Below, in pieces: positions 7,939 through 15,289 of a stretch of 15,893 nucleotides of DNA (the first letter of the stretch is position 1; each line of letters begins with the position of its first letter). The notes beneath the pieces are model-generated. The model was not told where the DNA came from. It made no database searches and saw only the letters and a list, made by a program, of their open reading frames with translations. This DNA comes from Candidatus Nomurabacteria bacterium (GTDB lineage Bacteria > Patescibacteriota > Minisyncoccia > Phycocordibacterales > UBA9973). Made by a program: the position numbers and the translations under genes. The stretch lies in the NCBI GenBank assembly GCA_020850295.1, contig JADZEV010000024.1, forward strand, positions 1 through 15,893. The letters run 5' to 3'.

Positions 7939-8037
7939 ATGGCAGCAAAGAAAAAAGCAGCAAAAAAGAAAGTAGCTAAGAAAGCAGCAAAGAAAAAAGT
8001 TGCTAAGAAGAAAGCTTCAAAGAAGAAAAAGAAATAA
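7939..8037 (+). CDS. 32-residue Lys/Ala-rich basic peptide, histone H1 tail-like
   Basis: The frame from ATG 7939 to TAA 8035-8037 encodes Met followed by repeats of Ala-Ala-Lys-Lys-Lys and Val-Ala-Lys-Lys and a run of lysines at the end. About 20 of 32 residues are Lys, most others are Ala or Val, and there is one Ser. Such AAKKK repeats resemble the C-terminal tails of histone H1-like bacterial proteins, which bind DNA or RNA by charge. Here the tail stands alone with no globular domain. It is a real unit: a good promoter lies in front, the frame ends cleanly, and an intrinsic terminator begins 28 nt after the stop. A role in nucleoid or ribosome binding is an inference. A frame overlapping its end runs into secA but is not its true N-terminus. 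Confidence 0.75.
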   Translation: MAAKKKAAKKKVAKKAAKKKVAKKKASKKKKK

Positions 8038-8064
8038 TCTTTTTCTCACTCTCTTTCCACTTAC

Positions 8065-8092
8065 AAAAAGATCCGGTTTTCCGGGTCTTTTT
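8065..8092 (+). terminator. Terminator after the lysine-rich gene
   Basis: The 12-bp stem AAAAAGATCCGG / CCGGGTCTTTTT (8065-8076 with 8081-8092, one G-T pair) closes a TTTT loop. It separates the peptide gene from secA, so secA needs its own promoter. Confidence 0.9.
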
Positions 8093-8117
8093 GCTTCTGG
8101 AAAAAAGTCTGTTTTTG

Positions 8118-8126
8118 TGTTAAAAT
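8118..8126 (+). promoter_or_regulatory. Extended -10 promoter of secA
   Basis: TGT-TAAAAT fits TGnTATAAT and lies between the upstream terminator and the secA ATG. It ends 11 nt before the start codon, predicting a leader of only about 5 nt. No -35 is evident. Confidence 0.5.
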
Positions 8127-8137
8127 CAGCTTCTTAT

Positions 8138-10435
8138 ATGGCGTTTTCATTATTACAATCCTTTTTTGATAAAGGTCAAATAAACAAATACAAAGGCCGT
8201 GTGGCTGATATTAATGCTCTTGAAGATAAGATTGCTGGTGTTTCTGATGACCAAATTCGTGCCGAGGTAACAATGCTTAAAGAGCGAGTTCAAAACGGCG
8301 CGTCTCTTGATGATGTTCTTGTAGAAATGTTTGCTTTGGTTCGCGAGGCCTCAAAGCGTGTTAGCGGGAAACGACACTACGATGTTCAACTTATTGGGGG
8401 TATGGTTTTACATGAAGGTAAGATTGCTGAAATGCGAACTGGTGAAGGTAAAACTCTTGTAGCAACTCTAGCAGTTTCATTAAATGCTTTAGCGGGTAAG
8501 GGGGTGCATGTTGTTACTGTTAACGATTATCTAGCAAAAAGAGACGCAACTTGGATGGGGCAGATTTATGATTTTCTAGGATTAACAACTTCTGTTATAA
8601 ATGGGCAAGATAAGTCTTTCATGTATGATCCAACACATGAAGAGCTTGATGAGGAGAGAGATGAAAAAGGCTCATTTAAGGTTGTTAAAGAATTTCTGAG
8701 ACCTTGTTCGAGAAAGGAGGCTTATCAAGCAGAGATAACTTATGGAACAAATAGTGAATTTGGTTTTGATTATCTAAGAGACAACTTGGTTCAAAATAAG
8801 GAACAACTATCTCAAAGAGGGCAATTTTTTGCTGTCGTTGACGAAGTAGACTCTATCTTGATAGACGAATCAAGAACTCCGCTTATTATTTCTTCAGCGG
8901 TAGCTGATTCAGAGTCTCTTTATAAAACAGTCACAGATGTTGCCAAGTCTCTAGAGGTTGAAAAAGACTATACAGTAGATGAAAAGCAAAGAGCTATTAG
9001 TCTTACTGATGACGGTATTACCAAGGTAGAGAAGTTGCTTGGTATAAAAGATATGTATACACAAGAAAGTGTAAAATATGTTCATTATGTTGAGACAGCT
9101 GTTAGAGCTAAAGCACTTTTTATTAAAGACAAAGATTATGTCGTCAAAGATGGTGAAGTAATAATAGTAGATCCATTTACGGGTCGTATGCAACCAGGTC
9201 GCAGATGGAGCGAAGGCTTGCACCAAGCCATTGAAGCTAAAGAAGGTGTAAAAATAGAACAGGAAACTCGTTCTGTGGCTTCTATTACATATCAAAATTA
9301 TTTTAAATTTTATGAAAAGTTATCTGGTATGACCGGTACTGCCAAAACTTCCGAAGAGGAATTTATGAAAGTTTATGCTTTGCCAGTAGTTACTGTTCCT
9401 ACCAACAAACCTTCACAAAGAAAAGATAATAACGATCTTATATTTACAACAGAAGAGGGAAAGTTTGAAGCTATAGCTAGAAACATCAAAGAGTTAAACA
9501 AAAAAGGTCAGCCTGTACTTGTCGGTACTGTTTCTGTTGAGAAAAATGAACTCCTTTCTGCTTATTTGAAGCGTTCAGGTATACCTCACCAAGTTTTAAA
9601 TGCTAAGAATCATGAACAAGAAGGTTCTATAACCGCTCAAGCCGGCAAGAAAGGATCTGTAGTTATCGCAACAAACATGGCAGGTCGAGGAGTTGATATT
9701 ATTTTAGGAGGAAATCCTTCAACTCCCGAAGAACAAGAAGAAGTGAAAAATCTAGGAGGGCTATTTGTTATCGGTACAGAGCGACATGAAGCTCGTCGTA
9801 TCGACAACCAGCTTCGAGGTCGTGCCGGTAGACAAGGTGATCCTGGAGAAACTCAGTTTTATGTCTCACTTGAAGACGAACTTATGAGAGTTTTCGGTTC
9901 TGATAGGATAAAAAATATGATGAAGCGCCTAGGTGTTCCAGCTGACCAGCCTATTACTCATAGATTAGTATCAAATGCTCTTGAATCAGCTCAAAAGAAA
10001 ATAGAAGGCTTCCACTTTGATGCTCGTAAATCAACACTTGAATACGATACTGTTTTGTCTTACCAAAGAGGCGTAGTTTACAGCAGAAGACGAGACATGG
10101 TAGAAGGGGACATAGAACATGTTAAAAGTGTGTTTTATTCTCTAGGAGATAAGTCAGATTTAGATAAGTTAGTAGAGGAGAAAGAGAAAATCCTCGGAGC
10201 AGTCTCTCTCTGGGATTCTATTAGGCGCATAATCTTGTACACAACTGACACTCTTTGGATTGAGCATATTGATACCCTTGAGCACATGCGTCAATCGGTA
10301 GGATTGCGAGCATATGGCCAAAGAGAGCCTATAGTTGAATACAAAAAAGAAGCAACACGCCTTTTCAAGGAGATGGAAGATCGCCTAAAAGAGCAAGTAA
10401 TGACAATGGTTTCTTCTATATCTGCCCAGTCATAA
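8138..10435 (+). CDS. secA: Protein translocase ATPase SecA, shortened form
   Basis: The motor that pushes unfolded proteins through the SecYEG channel, 765 aa from ATG 8138. Visible elements: MRTGEGKT Walker A (99-106), DEVDSILIDESRTP (235-248) with the DEAD-like motif, and the preprotein cross-linking domain (about 216-345). The second ATPase domain has GMTGTAKT (397-404), NMAGRGVD (513-520) and QLRGRAGRQG (558-567). The two-helix-finger region LWIEHIDTLEHMRQ is at 706-719. Between residues 159 and 193 is a charged insertion next to the first ATPase domain. The helical wing region (about 650-690) is tens of residues shorter than in E. coli. The C-terminal linker and zinc-binding tail are missing; the protein ends in SSISAQS. 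The frame is open back to TTG 8000, but ATG 8138 gives the family N-terminus, and the extra 46 codons overlap the upstream gene and terminator. Confidence 0.96.
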   Translation: MAFSLLQSFFDKGQINKYKGRVADINALEDKIAGVSDDQIRAEVTMLKERVQNGASLDDVLVEMFALVREASKRVSGKRHYDVQLIGGMVLHEGKIAEMRTGEGKTLVATLAVSLNALAGKGVHVVTVNDYLAKRDATWMGQIYDFLGLTTSVINGQDKSFMYDPTHEELDEERDEKGSFKVVKEFLRPCSRKEAYQAEITYGTNSEFGFDYLRDNLVQNKEQLSQRGQFFAVVDEVDSILIDESRTPLIISSAVADSESLYKTVTDVAKSLEVEKDYTVDEKQRAISLTDDGITKVEKLLGIKDMYTQESVKYVHYVETAVRAKALFIKDKDYVVKDGEVIIVDPFTGRMQPGRRWSEGLHQAIEAKEGVKIEQETRSVASITYQNYFKFYEKLSGMTGTAKTSEEEFMKVYALPVVTVPTNKPSQRKDNNDLIFTTEEGKFEAIARNIKELNKKGQPVLVGTVSVEKNELLSAYLKRSGIPHQVLNAKNHEQEGSITAQAGKKGSVVIATNMAGRGVDIILGGNPSTPEEQEEVKNLGGLFVIGTERHEARRIDNQLRGRAGRQGDPGETQFYVSLEDELMRVFGSDRIKNMMKRLGVPADQPITHRLVSNALESAQKKIEGFHFDARKSTLEYDTVLSYQRGVVYSRRRDMVEGDIEHVKSVFYSLGDKSDLDKLVEEKEKILGAVSLWDSIRRIILYTTDTLWIEHIDTLEHMRQSVGLRAYGQREPIVEYKKEATRLFKEMEDRLKEQVMTMVSSISAQS

Positions 10436-10509
10436 TATCTCAAAATTTTACCCTTAAAACTTGGCATTTTGGGACAATTTTTTAGGTATTTTGTCAAATA
10501 GTATGGTAT

Positions 10510-10538
10510 AAAAAACCCTTATTTTATAAGGGTTTTTT
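10510..10538 (+). terminator. secA terminator
   Basis: A perfect 13-bp stem (10510-10522 with 10526-10538; AAAAAACCCTTAT and its complement) closes a TTT loop and ends in T6. Confidence 0.93.
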
Positions 10539-10542
10539 ATAT

Positions 10543-10570
10543 TTGACACCATTATTTTTTATTGTATAAC
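10543..10570 (+). promoter_or_regulatory. Upstream promoter of the lysozyme-like gene
   Basis: A perfect TTGACA (10543-10548) and TATAAC (10565-10570) are separated by 16 bp, directly after the secA terminator. Confidence 0.55.
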
Positions 10571-10572
10571 CA

Positions 10573-10601
10573 TTGACATAAATAGCTCTTTGTGCTACTA
10601 T
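10573..10601 (+). promoter_or_regulatory. Second, downstream promoter of the lysozyme-like gene
   Basis: A second TTGACA (10573-10578) lies 17 bp before TACTAT (10596-10601). RNA would start near 10608, right at the leader hairpin that follows. Two promoters in tandem suggest strong or dual control. Confidence 0.5.
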
Positions 10602-10610
10602 ATAAGAGTT

Positions 10611-10636
10611 AATCCGTTGACTTATGTTAACGGATT
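10611..10636 (+). other. Leader hairpin of the lysozyme-like mRNA
   Basis: AATCCGTTGAC (10611-10621) pairs with GTTAACGGATT (10626-10636), with one G-T pair, around a TTAT loop. It lies at the very 5' end of the RNA from the downstream promoter and could protect the transcript. The weak TTCGCTTC after it makes termination less likely. The remaining leader to 10719 has small GC-rich repeats (TCCGGAGC, CCGG) but matches no riboswitch I know. Confidence 0.5.
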
Positions 10637-10719
10637 TTCGCTTCTATAGAGAGTCTTTTACGATTGCCTTATAGATGAAAATACTGATATGAAGTTCCTC
10701 CGGAGCTCAACCGGAAAAT

Positions 10720-11289
10720 ATGAGTTCAATAAAAACAAATTCAATACTTCGTTCGTTCATCGTTATCCCTATGATTGCTACAAGTTTATCTTTATCAAGC
10801 TTTACAGCTAGTGTCGATAATTTTGTAGTTTCTCAGTCGGATGACCAAGCTCTATCAGCACAAAAAAGCGCTATCCAATTGGAAAGAGAGGAAAATGCTG
10901 CTAAGATCGATGCTTATTTTGCAAGTGGTAATATGCCACTTGAGGGATATGGTATGAAAATGGTACTTGAGGCTGAAAAAAATGATCTTGATTGGCGGCT
11001 TATACCAGCAATTGCGGTTCGCGAATCAACTGGAGGAAAGCACGCTTGTAAAAGCGTATCCTTCAGTGCTTTCGGGTGGGGATCATGTAAGATCAGTTTC
11101 AAAAGCTATGATCACGCCATTGAGTCTATTGCAAGCCACTTAGGTGGTAACAATACAAAAACTGCAAGATACTATGCCAATAAAAGTGTAGAAGAGATAC
11201 TTAAAACCTATAACCCACCGAGCGTAGTTCCAACTTATGCTCAAGAAGTTATAGCTGTTATGAACAAAATCGAACAAGTAAAATTATAA
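10720..11289 (+). CDS. Exported lysozyme-like / lytic transglycosylase-like protein, 189 aa
   Basis: A probable cell-wall hydrolase. Residues 1-30 form a signal peptide (basic start, then a hydrophobic core around IVIPMIATSLSLS). Residues 35-75 look like a helical, charged linker. Residues 76-187 fit the lysozyme-like fold. E102, in AVRESTGG, is the expected catalytic glutamate after the helix RLIPAIA. FGWG (118-121) matches the substrate-cleft motif of this group, and SYDHAIESIASHL (129-141) and VVPTYAQEVIAVMNKI (169-184) match its later helices. C110 and C123 flank the FGWG motif and could form a disulfide, fitting an exported protein. ATG 10720 gives a normal signal peptide. The gene has its own promoters, leader hairpin and terminator. 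The exact bond cleaved cannot be told from sequence. Confidence 0.8.
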   Translation: MSSIKTNSILRSFIVIPMIATSLSLSSFTASVDNFVVSQSDDQALSAQKSAIQLEREENAAKIDAYFASGNMPLEGYGMKMVLEAEKNDLDWRLIPAIAVRESTGGKHACKSVSFSAFGWGSCKISFKSYDHAIESIASHLGGNNTKTARYYANKSVEEILKTYNPPSVVPTYAQEVIAVMNKIEQVKL

Positions 11290-11314
11290 AATTAGTTGGA
11301 TTTATTTATAAAGC

Positions 11315-11345
11315 AAAAATACCGTCTCAAAAGGACGGTATTTTT
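11315..11345 (+). terminator. Terminator of the lysozyme-like gene
   Basis: AAAAATACCGTC (11315-11326) pairs with GACGGTATTTTT (11334-11345) around a 7-nt loop. Confidence 0.92.
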
Positions 11346-11358
11346 GTGTTTAAATAAA

Positions 11359-11383
11359 AAACGCTATTTTGTTAATAGCGTTT
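11359..11383 (-). terminator. Terminator of the 98-aa minus-strand gene
   Basis: A 10-bp stem (11359-11368 with 11374-11383, 5-nt loop) overlaps the stop codon at 11382-11384. On the minus strand it is followed by a T-rich run, so it ends that gene. It stands back to back with the plus-strand terminator just upstream. Confidence 0.85.
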
Positions 11384-11678
11384 AAAATAATGTTGCACCT
11401 TTTTTTGTGATCTTTGTTAAAGATATAACTTTGGGAGAATACTCCCTAATAAGAGCTTTTAATCTATCTATTATATTACTTTCTAAGTAAATAGATGTTC
11501 TTAAATTGTACATCTTATACATCTGTGAGCATGCAGAATGAGGATTTAAAGAGTACAACTTAAGAATTTTTAATATTTCATCAATTCTTTTTGTTGATTT
11601 TTTTTCGGCATTTATAACCTTATTTAATCTTTCAAAGTCTTCTTCTACTTTAACAAGCTTAGGATGTTTTGTTGCCAT
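11382..11678 (-). CDS. Hypothetical protein, 98 aa
   Basis: I do not recognise this small basic protein. It seems all-helical, with a charged first half (residues 1-45, rich in Lys and Glu, coiled-coil-like spacing around DFERLNKVINAEKK and RIDEILKILKLY) and a second half containing Cys50, several Tyr, and a basic tail ending in KKGATLF. It has no signal peptide or membrane segment. It lies downstream of dnaE on the same strand, but a good promoter with TTGACA sits between them, so it can be expressed alone. An inverted repeat surrounds that promoter's -10, suggesting specific control. No Shine-Dalgarno site is present; the predicted leader is about 17 nt. Its own terminator overlaps the stop. 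Confidence 0.7.
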   Translation of the reverse strand: MATKHPKLVKVEEDFERLNKVINAEKKSTKRIDEILKILKLYSLNPHSACSQMYKMYNLRTSIYLESNIIDRLKALIREYSPKVISLTKITKKGATLF

Positions 11679-11683
11679 AGAAC

Positions 11684-11731
11684 AATGAGTTTAGTTAAAT
11701 TATTTTAATACCTAAAAACTCATTTTGTCAA
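11684..11731 (-). promoter_or_regulatory. Promoter of the 98-aa gene, flanked by an inverted repeat
   Basis: On the minus strand, TTGACA (plus 11726-11731) and TAAAAT (plus 11702-11707) have an 18-bp spacer. AATGAGTTT (11684-11692) and AAACTCATT (11716-11724) are perfect 9-bp inverted copies on both sides of the -10, 23 bp apart. Confidence 0.6.
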
Positions 11732-11737
11732 ATTTTT

Positions 11738-14700
11738 TTATAAAACCTTTAAATTATCAATCAAAATAGAAACTTTACCATCTCTATTCGTAGAAGAACA
11801 TTCCATGGCAGCAACAATGCCAGGAGAAATAAGAGAGCCTATTTTGGTAAAAGTTTCTGGAAAAACTACAGCTTCTATTTGCCCAGTTTTATCTTGAATA
11901 GTTAAAAAGGCCATTTTTTTACCACTAGATTTTGTCATTATAACTTTGACAGTGTCTATATGGGCGACAAGTATTTCTTTCTTTTTTTGTTCAAATTTTT
12001 TGTAAGGCTTTTCTGCTCCAGCTCCAGAGATTAATTTTTTAATAGTTGTACCTGATCTTTTTAGTTGTTCGTCGTGTACATCAAGAGGGTGCCCAGAAAT
12101 GTACATACCAAGAAGTTCTTTTTCCCAGGATAGTTTTTGGGAGAGGGTAGCAGGTTCTGTTTCCTTGAGATTTAGAATACTCATAGGTTTGCTATCTAGG
12201 CCGTCAAATAGAGAACTCGTTTGTGAGCTGTTTGAAGAAACAATATTTTTATGAAAGACTAAGAGCTCTTCTATATTGTTTGCCAAAACACCTCTGTCTC
12301 CAAAAGAATCCATCGCTCCACACATTATTAGAGCTTCAAGAGATTTTTTATTAAGATTTTTATGAGTTACTCTCTCTAAAAATTCTTCTATGTTTTTATA
12401 TTTGCCGTTAGATTTTCTTTCGGCTATTATTGCTTTTCCTATTTCATTTCCAAAATTCTTAATATTATTTAATCCAAAGCGAATTTTATTACTGACCTGA
12501 CGGTCTTCTACTACAACAGTAAAGTCTGAAAAAGATTCGTTTATGTCTGGAGGAAGTATAGTAAAGCCCATTTTTTTAGCTTCTTCTATATATTCACCAC
12601 ATGTTTCTATATCTCCGGATTCGGCAGTCATACAAGCACTCATGTATTCGGCAGGATAGTTAGCTTTTAGGTAGGCTGTTTTATAAGCCACCATTCCATA
12701 ACTTGCAGCATGCGCTTTGTTAAATCCGTAAGCTTGAAATGGTTCAAATAGTTTCCAGAGCATTTCCGCAAATTCTTTTGTCTGACCATTTTCAACTATA
12801 CCTTTTTGTAGTTTTTCTTTTTGAGCCGCCATTTCTGCTGGGATTTTTTTACCTACCGCTTTACGGAATTTATCAGCCTCTAACCAGTCGTACCCTGCAA
12901 GTTCTATAGCGCTGAAAAGTAGATCGTCTTGATAAACAATAAGCCCATAAGAAGCCTGTAGGTAACTCTCCATACGAGGATCAAGAAAAGTTACTAAGGC
13001 AGGATTGTTTTTTCTTCTGATATATTCGGGGATAACATCCATTGGTCCAGGACGATAAAGGGCAACCATCGCCATCAAGTCCTCAACCTTACTTGGTTTT
13101 AGTTCTCTTAGATATGCAGTCATGCCTTCTCCAGCCATTTGAAATACACCAACAGTTTCTCCGCGAGAGAGCATTTCAAAAACTTTTGGATCATCAAGCG
13201 GAATATCGTCTATATCTATCTTAATACCTCGGATTTTCTCTATTCTTTCTATTGCCCCAGAGATAAACTGCAAGTTTCGTATACCGAGCATGTCAAATTT
13301 CGGAAGGTTTACTACACCATCTCTTCCGCCTGAGAACATATCGTATTGAGAGATTATTTTATTTTCTCCTTTAGGATCGTATTGAATAGGAGTGAACTCT
13401 GTTATGTCAGGTGTAGGGGAGATAACAACACCAGCAGCATGAATAGAAATATGCCTGACATTACCTTCAATTTTTTTTGCTAAATCTATTATCTCTTTTG
13501 TCGGTCTATCCTCGTCATAAAGTTTTTTGAGATCGGGTTCTATCTCAAGCGCATGATCTATGGTCATAGGAAAACCTTGGCTACCCATAGGTATGAGTTT
13601 GGCAGCAGTGTCTCCAACTGCGTAGGGATAACCTAGTGCTCGAGCTACATCACGAACCGATCCGCGAGCCGCCATTGTTCCAAAAGTACATATTTGAGCC
13701 ACAGCCATTTCTCCATATTTTCCTTTAGCATAACTTATCAAGTCATCTCTTCTATCATCAGCAATATCAAGATCAATATCAGGGATACCTGGTCGAAGTG
13801 GATTTAAAAATCTTTCAAAGGGAAGTTTGTATTTGATAGGGTCTACTGTTGTAATACCACAAAGATACGAAACTAAAGATCCCGCTGCCGAGCCTCGAGT
13901 GTTTGTGTAAATACCCATTTCTCGAGCAGCTCTCACTAAATCAGCGACAACTAAAAAGTATGAAGGGAAACCCTTGTTTTTAATTATTTCAAGTTCAAAT
14001 TCTACTCTTTCTATGGCTTCAGGAGTTTTTTCATAATCTAGCTTTTCATAACCTTCTTCTACTTTCTTTATAAGTTCAGCATCATAGTTTGAACCTTTAG
14101 GTATTTCGTACTCTGGGAATCTCCACGGCTCAAGTTCTACTTCTATGTCTATAAGTTCAGCGACTTTAAGAGTGTTATTGATTGCCTCGGGAACATCTTT
14201 AAATATTTCCTTAGCTTTTTCTGGTGAAATGAAAGAATAATTTCCACCAAATTTAAAGTTTTGATTGTTGGTGTTGATAGCAAGCAGGGTATTGTGAGCT
14301 TCTTTGTCTTCTTCATTTAGATAGTGCGAATCCCAAGTTCCAACTATAGGTAAGTCAACATCTTTGGCGATTTTTACAATTGTAGGAATAAGCGGTATAT
14401 ACCAATCAACATCATCATGAACCATTATCTCTACAAAAACATACTCTTTGCCAAATATTTTTATATAAGTTTCAAGCAGTTCTCTCGCCTCTAGTTCATT
14501 GCCATTTCTTAGGTGTTGGATAAATTTACTTCCAGGGCAACCAGATAGACATATAAGACCGTCGGAGTGTTGCGATATCAAATCAAGGTCCATTCTAGGT
14601 TTGTAATAGTATCCTTCAAGATGGCTTTTACTAACAAGCTTCATTAAATTTTTATAACCAGCTGTATTTCTAGCTAGAAGTGTTAGATGGTAGCGTTTGT

Positions 14701-14947
14701 TATCAAGCCCTGGTTCTTTGTCGTGCATTGTTCTTTCGGCTATATAAGCTTCAACACCTATGATTGGTTTGATCTCATGTTTTTTACATTCTTTATAAAA
14801 TTCTATGGCACCATAAAGAACGCCGTGGTCTGTTAAAGCAAGCGCCGCCATACCTAGGTCTTTAGCTCTTTTTACCAGATCAGGTATTTTGCTCATGCCA
14901 TCTAGGAGGGAATAATGGCTATGTGTGTGGAGATGGACGAAGCTCAT
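11738..14947 (-). CDS. dnaE: DNA polymerase III alpha subunit DnaE (replicative polymerase)
   Basis: The chromosomal replicase, 1069 aa. The N-terminal PHP domain (about 1-230) keeps metal-site residues: H7 and H9 (LHTHS), D40-H41, E66, H87, H177 and D206-S-H208. This is the pattern of PHP domains that can act as proofreading nucleases, unlike the degenerate one of E. coli. The polymerase palm has D392 and D394 (PDIDLDIAD) and D552 (KFDMLG), equivalent to E. coli D401, D403 and D555. A helix-hairpin-helix region lies near 846-880. A clamp-binding motif, Q909-TSSLF, fits QxxSLF. An OB fold covers about 990-1065. An in-frame TAG 6 nt upstream fixes the start near ATG 14947, and the family N-terminus (MSFVHLHTHS) confirms it. 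The -10 ends 7 nt before the ATG, so the mRNA is probably leaderless. No clear terminator follows. Confidence 0.97.
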   Translation of the reverse strand: MSFVHLHTHSHYSLLDGMSKIPDLVKRAKDLGMAALALTDHGVLYGAIEFYKECKKHEIKPIIGVEAYIAERTMHDKEPGLDNKRYHLTLLARNTAGYKNLMKLVSKSHLEGYYYKPRMDLDLISQHSDGLICLSGCPGSKFIQHLRNGNELEARELLETYIKIFGKEYVFVEIMVHDDVDWYIPLIPTIVKIAKDVDLPIVGTWDSHYLNEEDKEAHNTLLAINTNNQNFKFGGNYSFISPEKAKEIFKDVPEAINNTLKVAELIDIEVELEPWRFPEYEIPKGSNYDAELIKKVEEGYEKLDYEKTPEAIERVEFELEIIKNKGFPSYFLVVADLVRAAREMGIYTNTRGSAAGSLVSYLCGITTVDPIKYKLPFERFLNPLRPGIPDIDLDIADDRRDDLISYAKGKYGEMAVAQICTFGTMAARGSVRDVARALGYPYAVGDTAAKLIPMGSQGFPMTIDHALEIEPDLKKLYDEDRPTKEIIDLAKKIEGNVRHISIHAAGVVISPTPDITEFTPIQYDPKGENKIISQYDMFSGGRDGVVNLPKFDMLGIRNLQFISGAIERIEKIRGIKIDIDDIPLDDPKVFEMLSRGETVGVFQMAGEGMTAYLRELKPSKVEDLMAMVALYRPGPMDVIPEYIRRKNNPALVTFLDPRMESYLQASYGLIVYQDDLLFSAIELAGYDWLEADKFRKAVGKKIPAEMAAQKEKLQKGIVENGQTKEFAEMLWKLFEPFQAYGFNKAHAASYGMVAYKTAYLKANYPAEYMSACMTAESGDIETCGEYIEEAKKMGFTILPPDINESFSDFTVVVEDRQVSNKIRFGLNNIKNFGNEIGKAIIAERKSNGKYKNIEEFLERVTHKNLNKKSLEALIMCGAMDSFGDRGVLANNIEELLVFHKNIVSSNSSQTSSLFDGLDSKPMSILNLKETEPATLSQKLSWEKELLGMYISGHPLDVHDEQLKRSGTTIKKLISGAGAEKPYKKFEQKKKEILVAHIDTVKVIMTKSSGKKMAFLTIQDKTGQIEAVVFPETFTKIGSLISPGIVAAMECSSTNRDGKVSILIDNLKVL

Positions 14948-14954
14948 GGTCTAG

Positions 14955-14963
14955 ATTATAGCA
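14955..14963 (-). promoter_or_regulatory. Extended -10 promoter of dnaE, predicting a leaderless mRNA
   Basis: Read on the minus strand, TGC-TATAAT is a perfect extended -10. It is followed by CTAGACC and then the ATG, a gap of exactly 7 nt, so transcription should begin at the A of the start codon. The -35 region is weak (TGTTTT). Confidence 0.75.
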
Positions 14964-15261
14964 AGGTAAATAAATCTAAAACACTTGACAGTAGATTTGA
15001 GAGGAGTAGGATATTAGATAAACCAAGTGCTGTTGTTTTTAGTAATATAGAGCTTTTAAAAAAGAATTTATACCCTGTAAGGTATACCCGTTCTGTTTAG
15101 CCCGTAAGCTGTTCAGAAAAATAATCCCAAAATCCTTAGAAGTACTAACTCAAAAAGGGATTTTAATAGGATTTAAAGGAGATCTTTTTTAAATGATATG
15201 CATTTAATTTAAATATATAATGCATTCTATATTCTAAATTTGTGAAAACTCTTGAAAACTT
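14964..15261. other. Intergenic region between dnaE and rnhB, no gene recognised
   Basis: This stretch has no convincing protein gene and no tRNA. It holds TTGACA at 14984-14989 with a possible TAGGAT -10 at 15006-15011 (plus strand). TATACCC is repeated directly at 15069 and 15083. The hairpin-forming pairs AATCCC/GGGATT (15123-15128 with 15157-15162) and AAATCCT/AGGATTT (15130-15136 with 15168-15174) are interleaved in pseudoknot order. A TATAAT lies at 15216-15221. Because a plus-strand terminator ends the region, an unidentified small RNA is possible. Confidence 0.35.
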
Positions 15262-15289
15262 CCTGCCAGTCAAACTGGCAGGATTTTTT
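15262..15289 (+). terminator. Intrinsic terminator just upstream of rnhB
   Basis: A perfect 9-bp GC-rich stem, CCTGCCAGT / ACTGGCAGG (15262-15270 with 15274-15282), has a CAA loop and is followed by A and T6. No plus-strand gene precedes it for over 4 kb, so what it terminates is unclear. Confidence 0.88.

Noticed and set aside
8000..8137. 46-residue N-terminal extension of SecA starting at TTG 8000
   Set aside because: It overlaps the lysine-rich gene in another frame and the terminator at 8065-8092. Residues from ATG 8138 match the SecA N-terminus.
10637..10719. Riboswitch (for example c-di-AMP type) before the lysozyme-like gene
   Set aside because: The gene type would suit it, but I could not match the conserved core of any known riboswitch class.
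10675..10811. Upstream short frames: a 5-codon frame at 10675 and a 40-codon frame at 10689 overlapping the lysozyme-like gene
   Set aside because: No recognisable peptide and no start signals. The second is out of frame with a gene that has a clear signal peptide.
14915..15100. 61-aa plus-strand frame overlapping the dnaE start
   Set aside because: It crosses the dnaE promoter and N-terminus, has no family resemblance, and fits no promoter spacing.
15069..15110. tRNA or CRISPR-like repeat around the TATACCC repeats
   Set aside because: No cloverleaf, no TTC arm and only two short copies. Not enough for either call.
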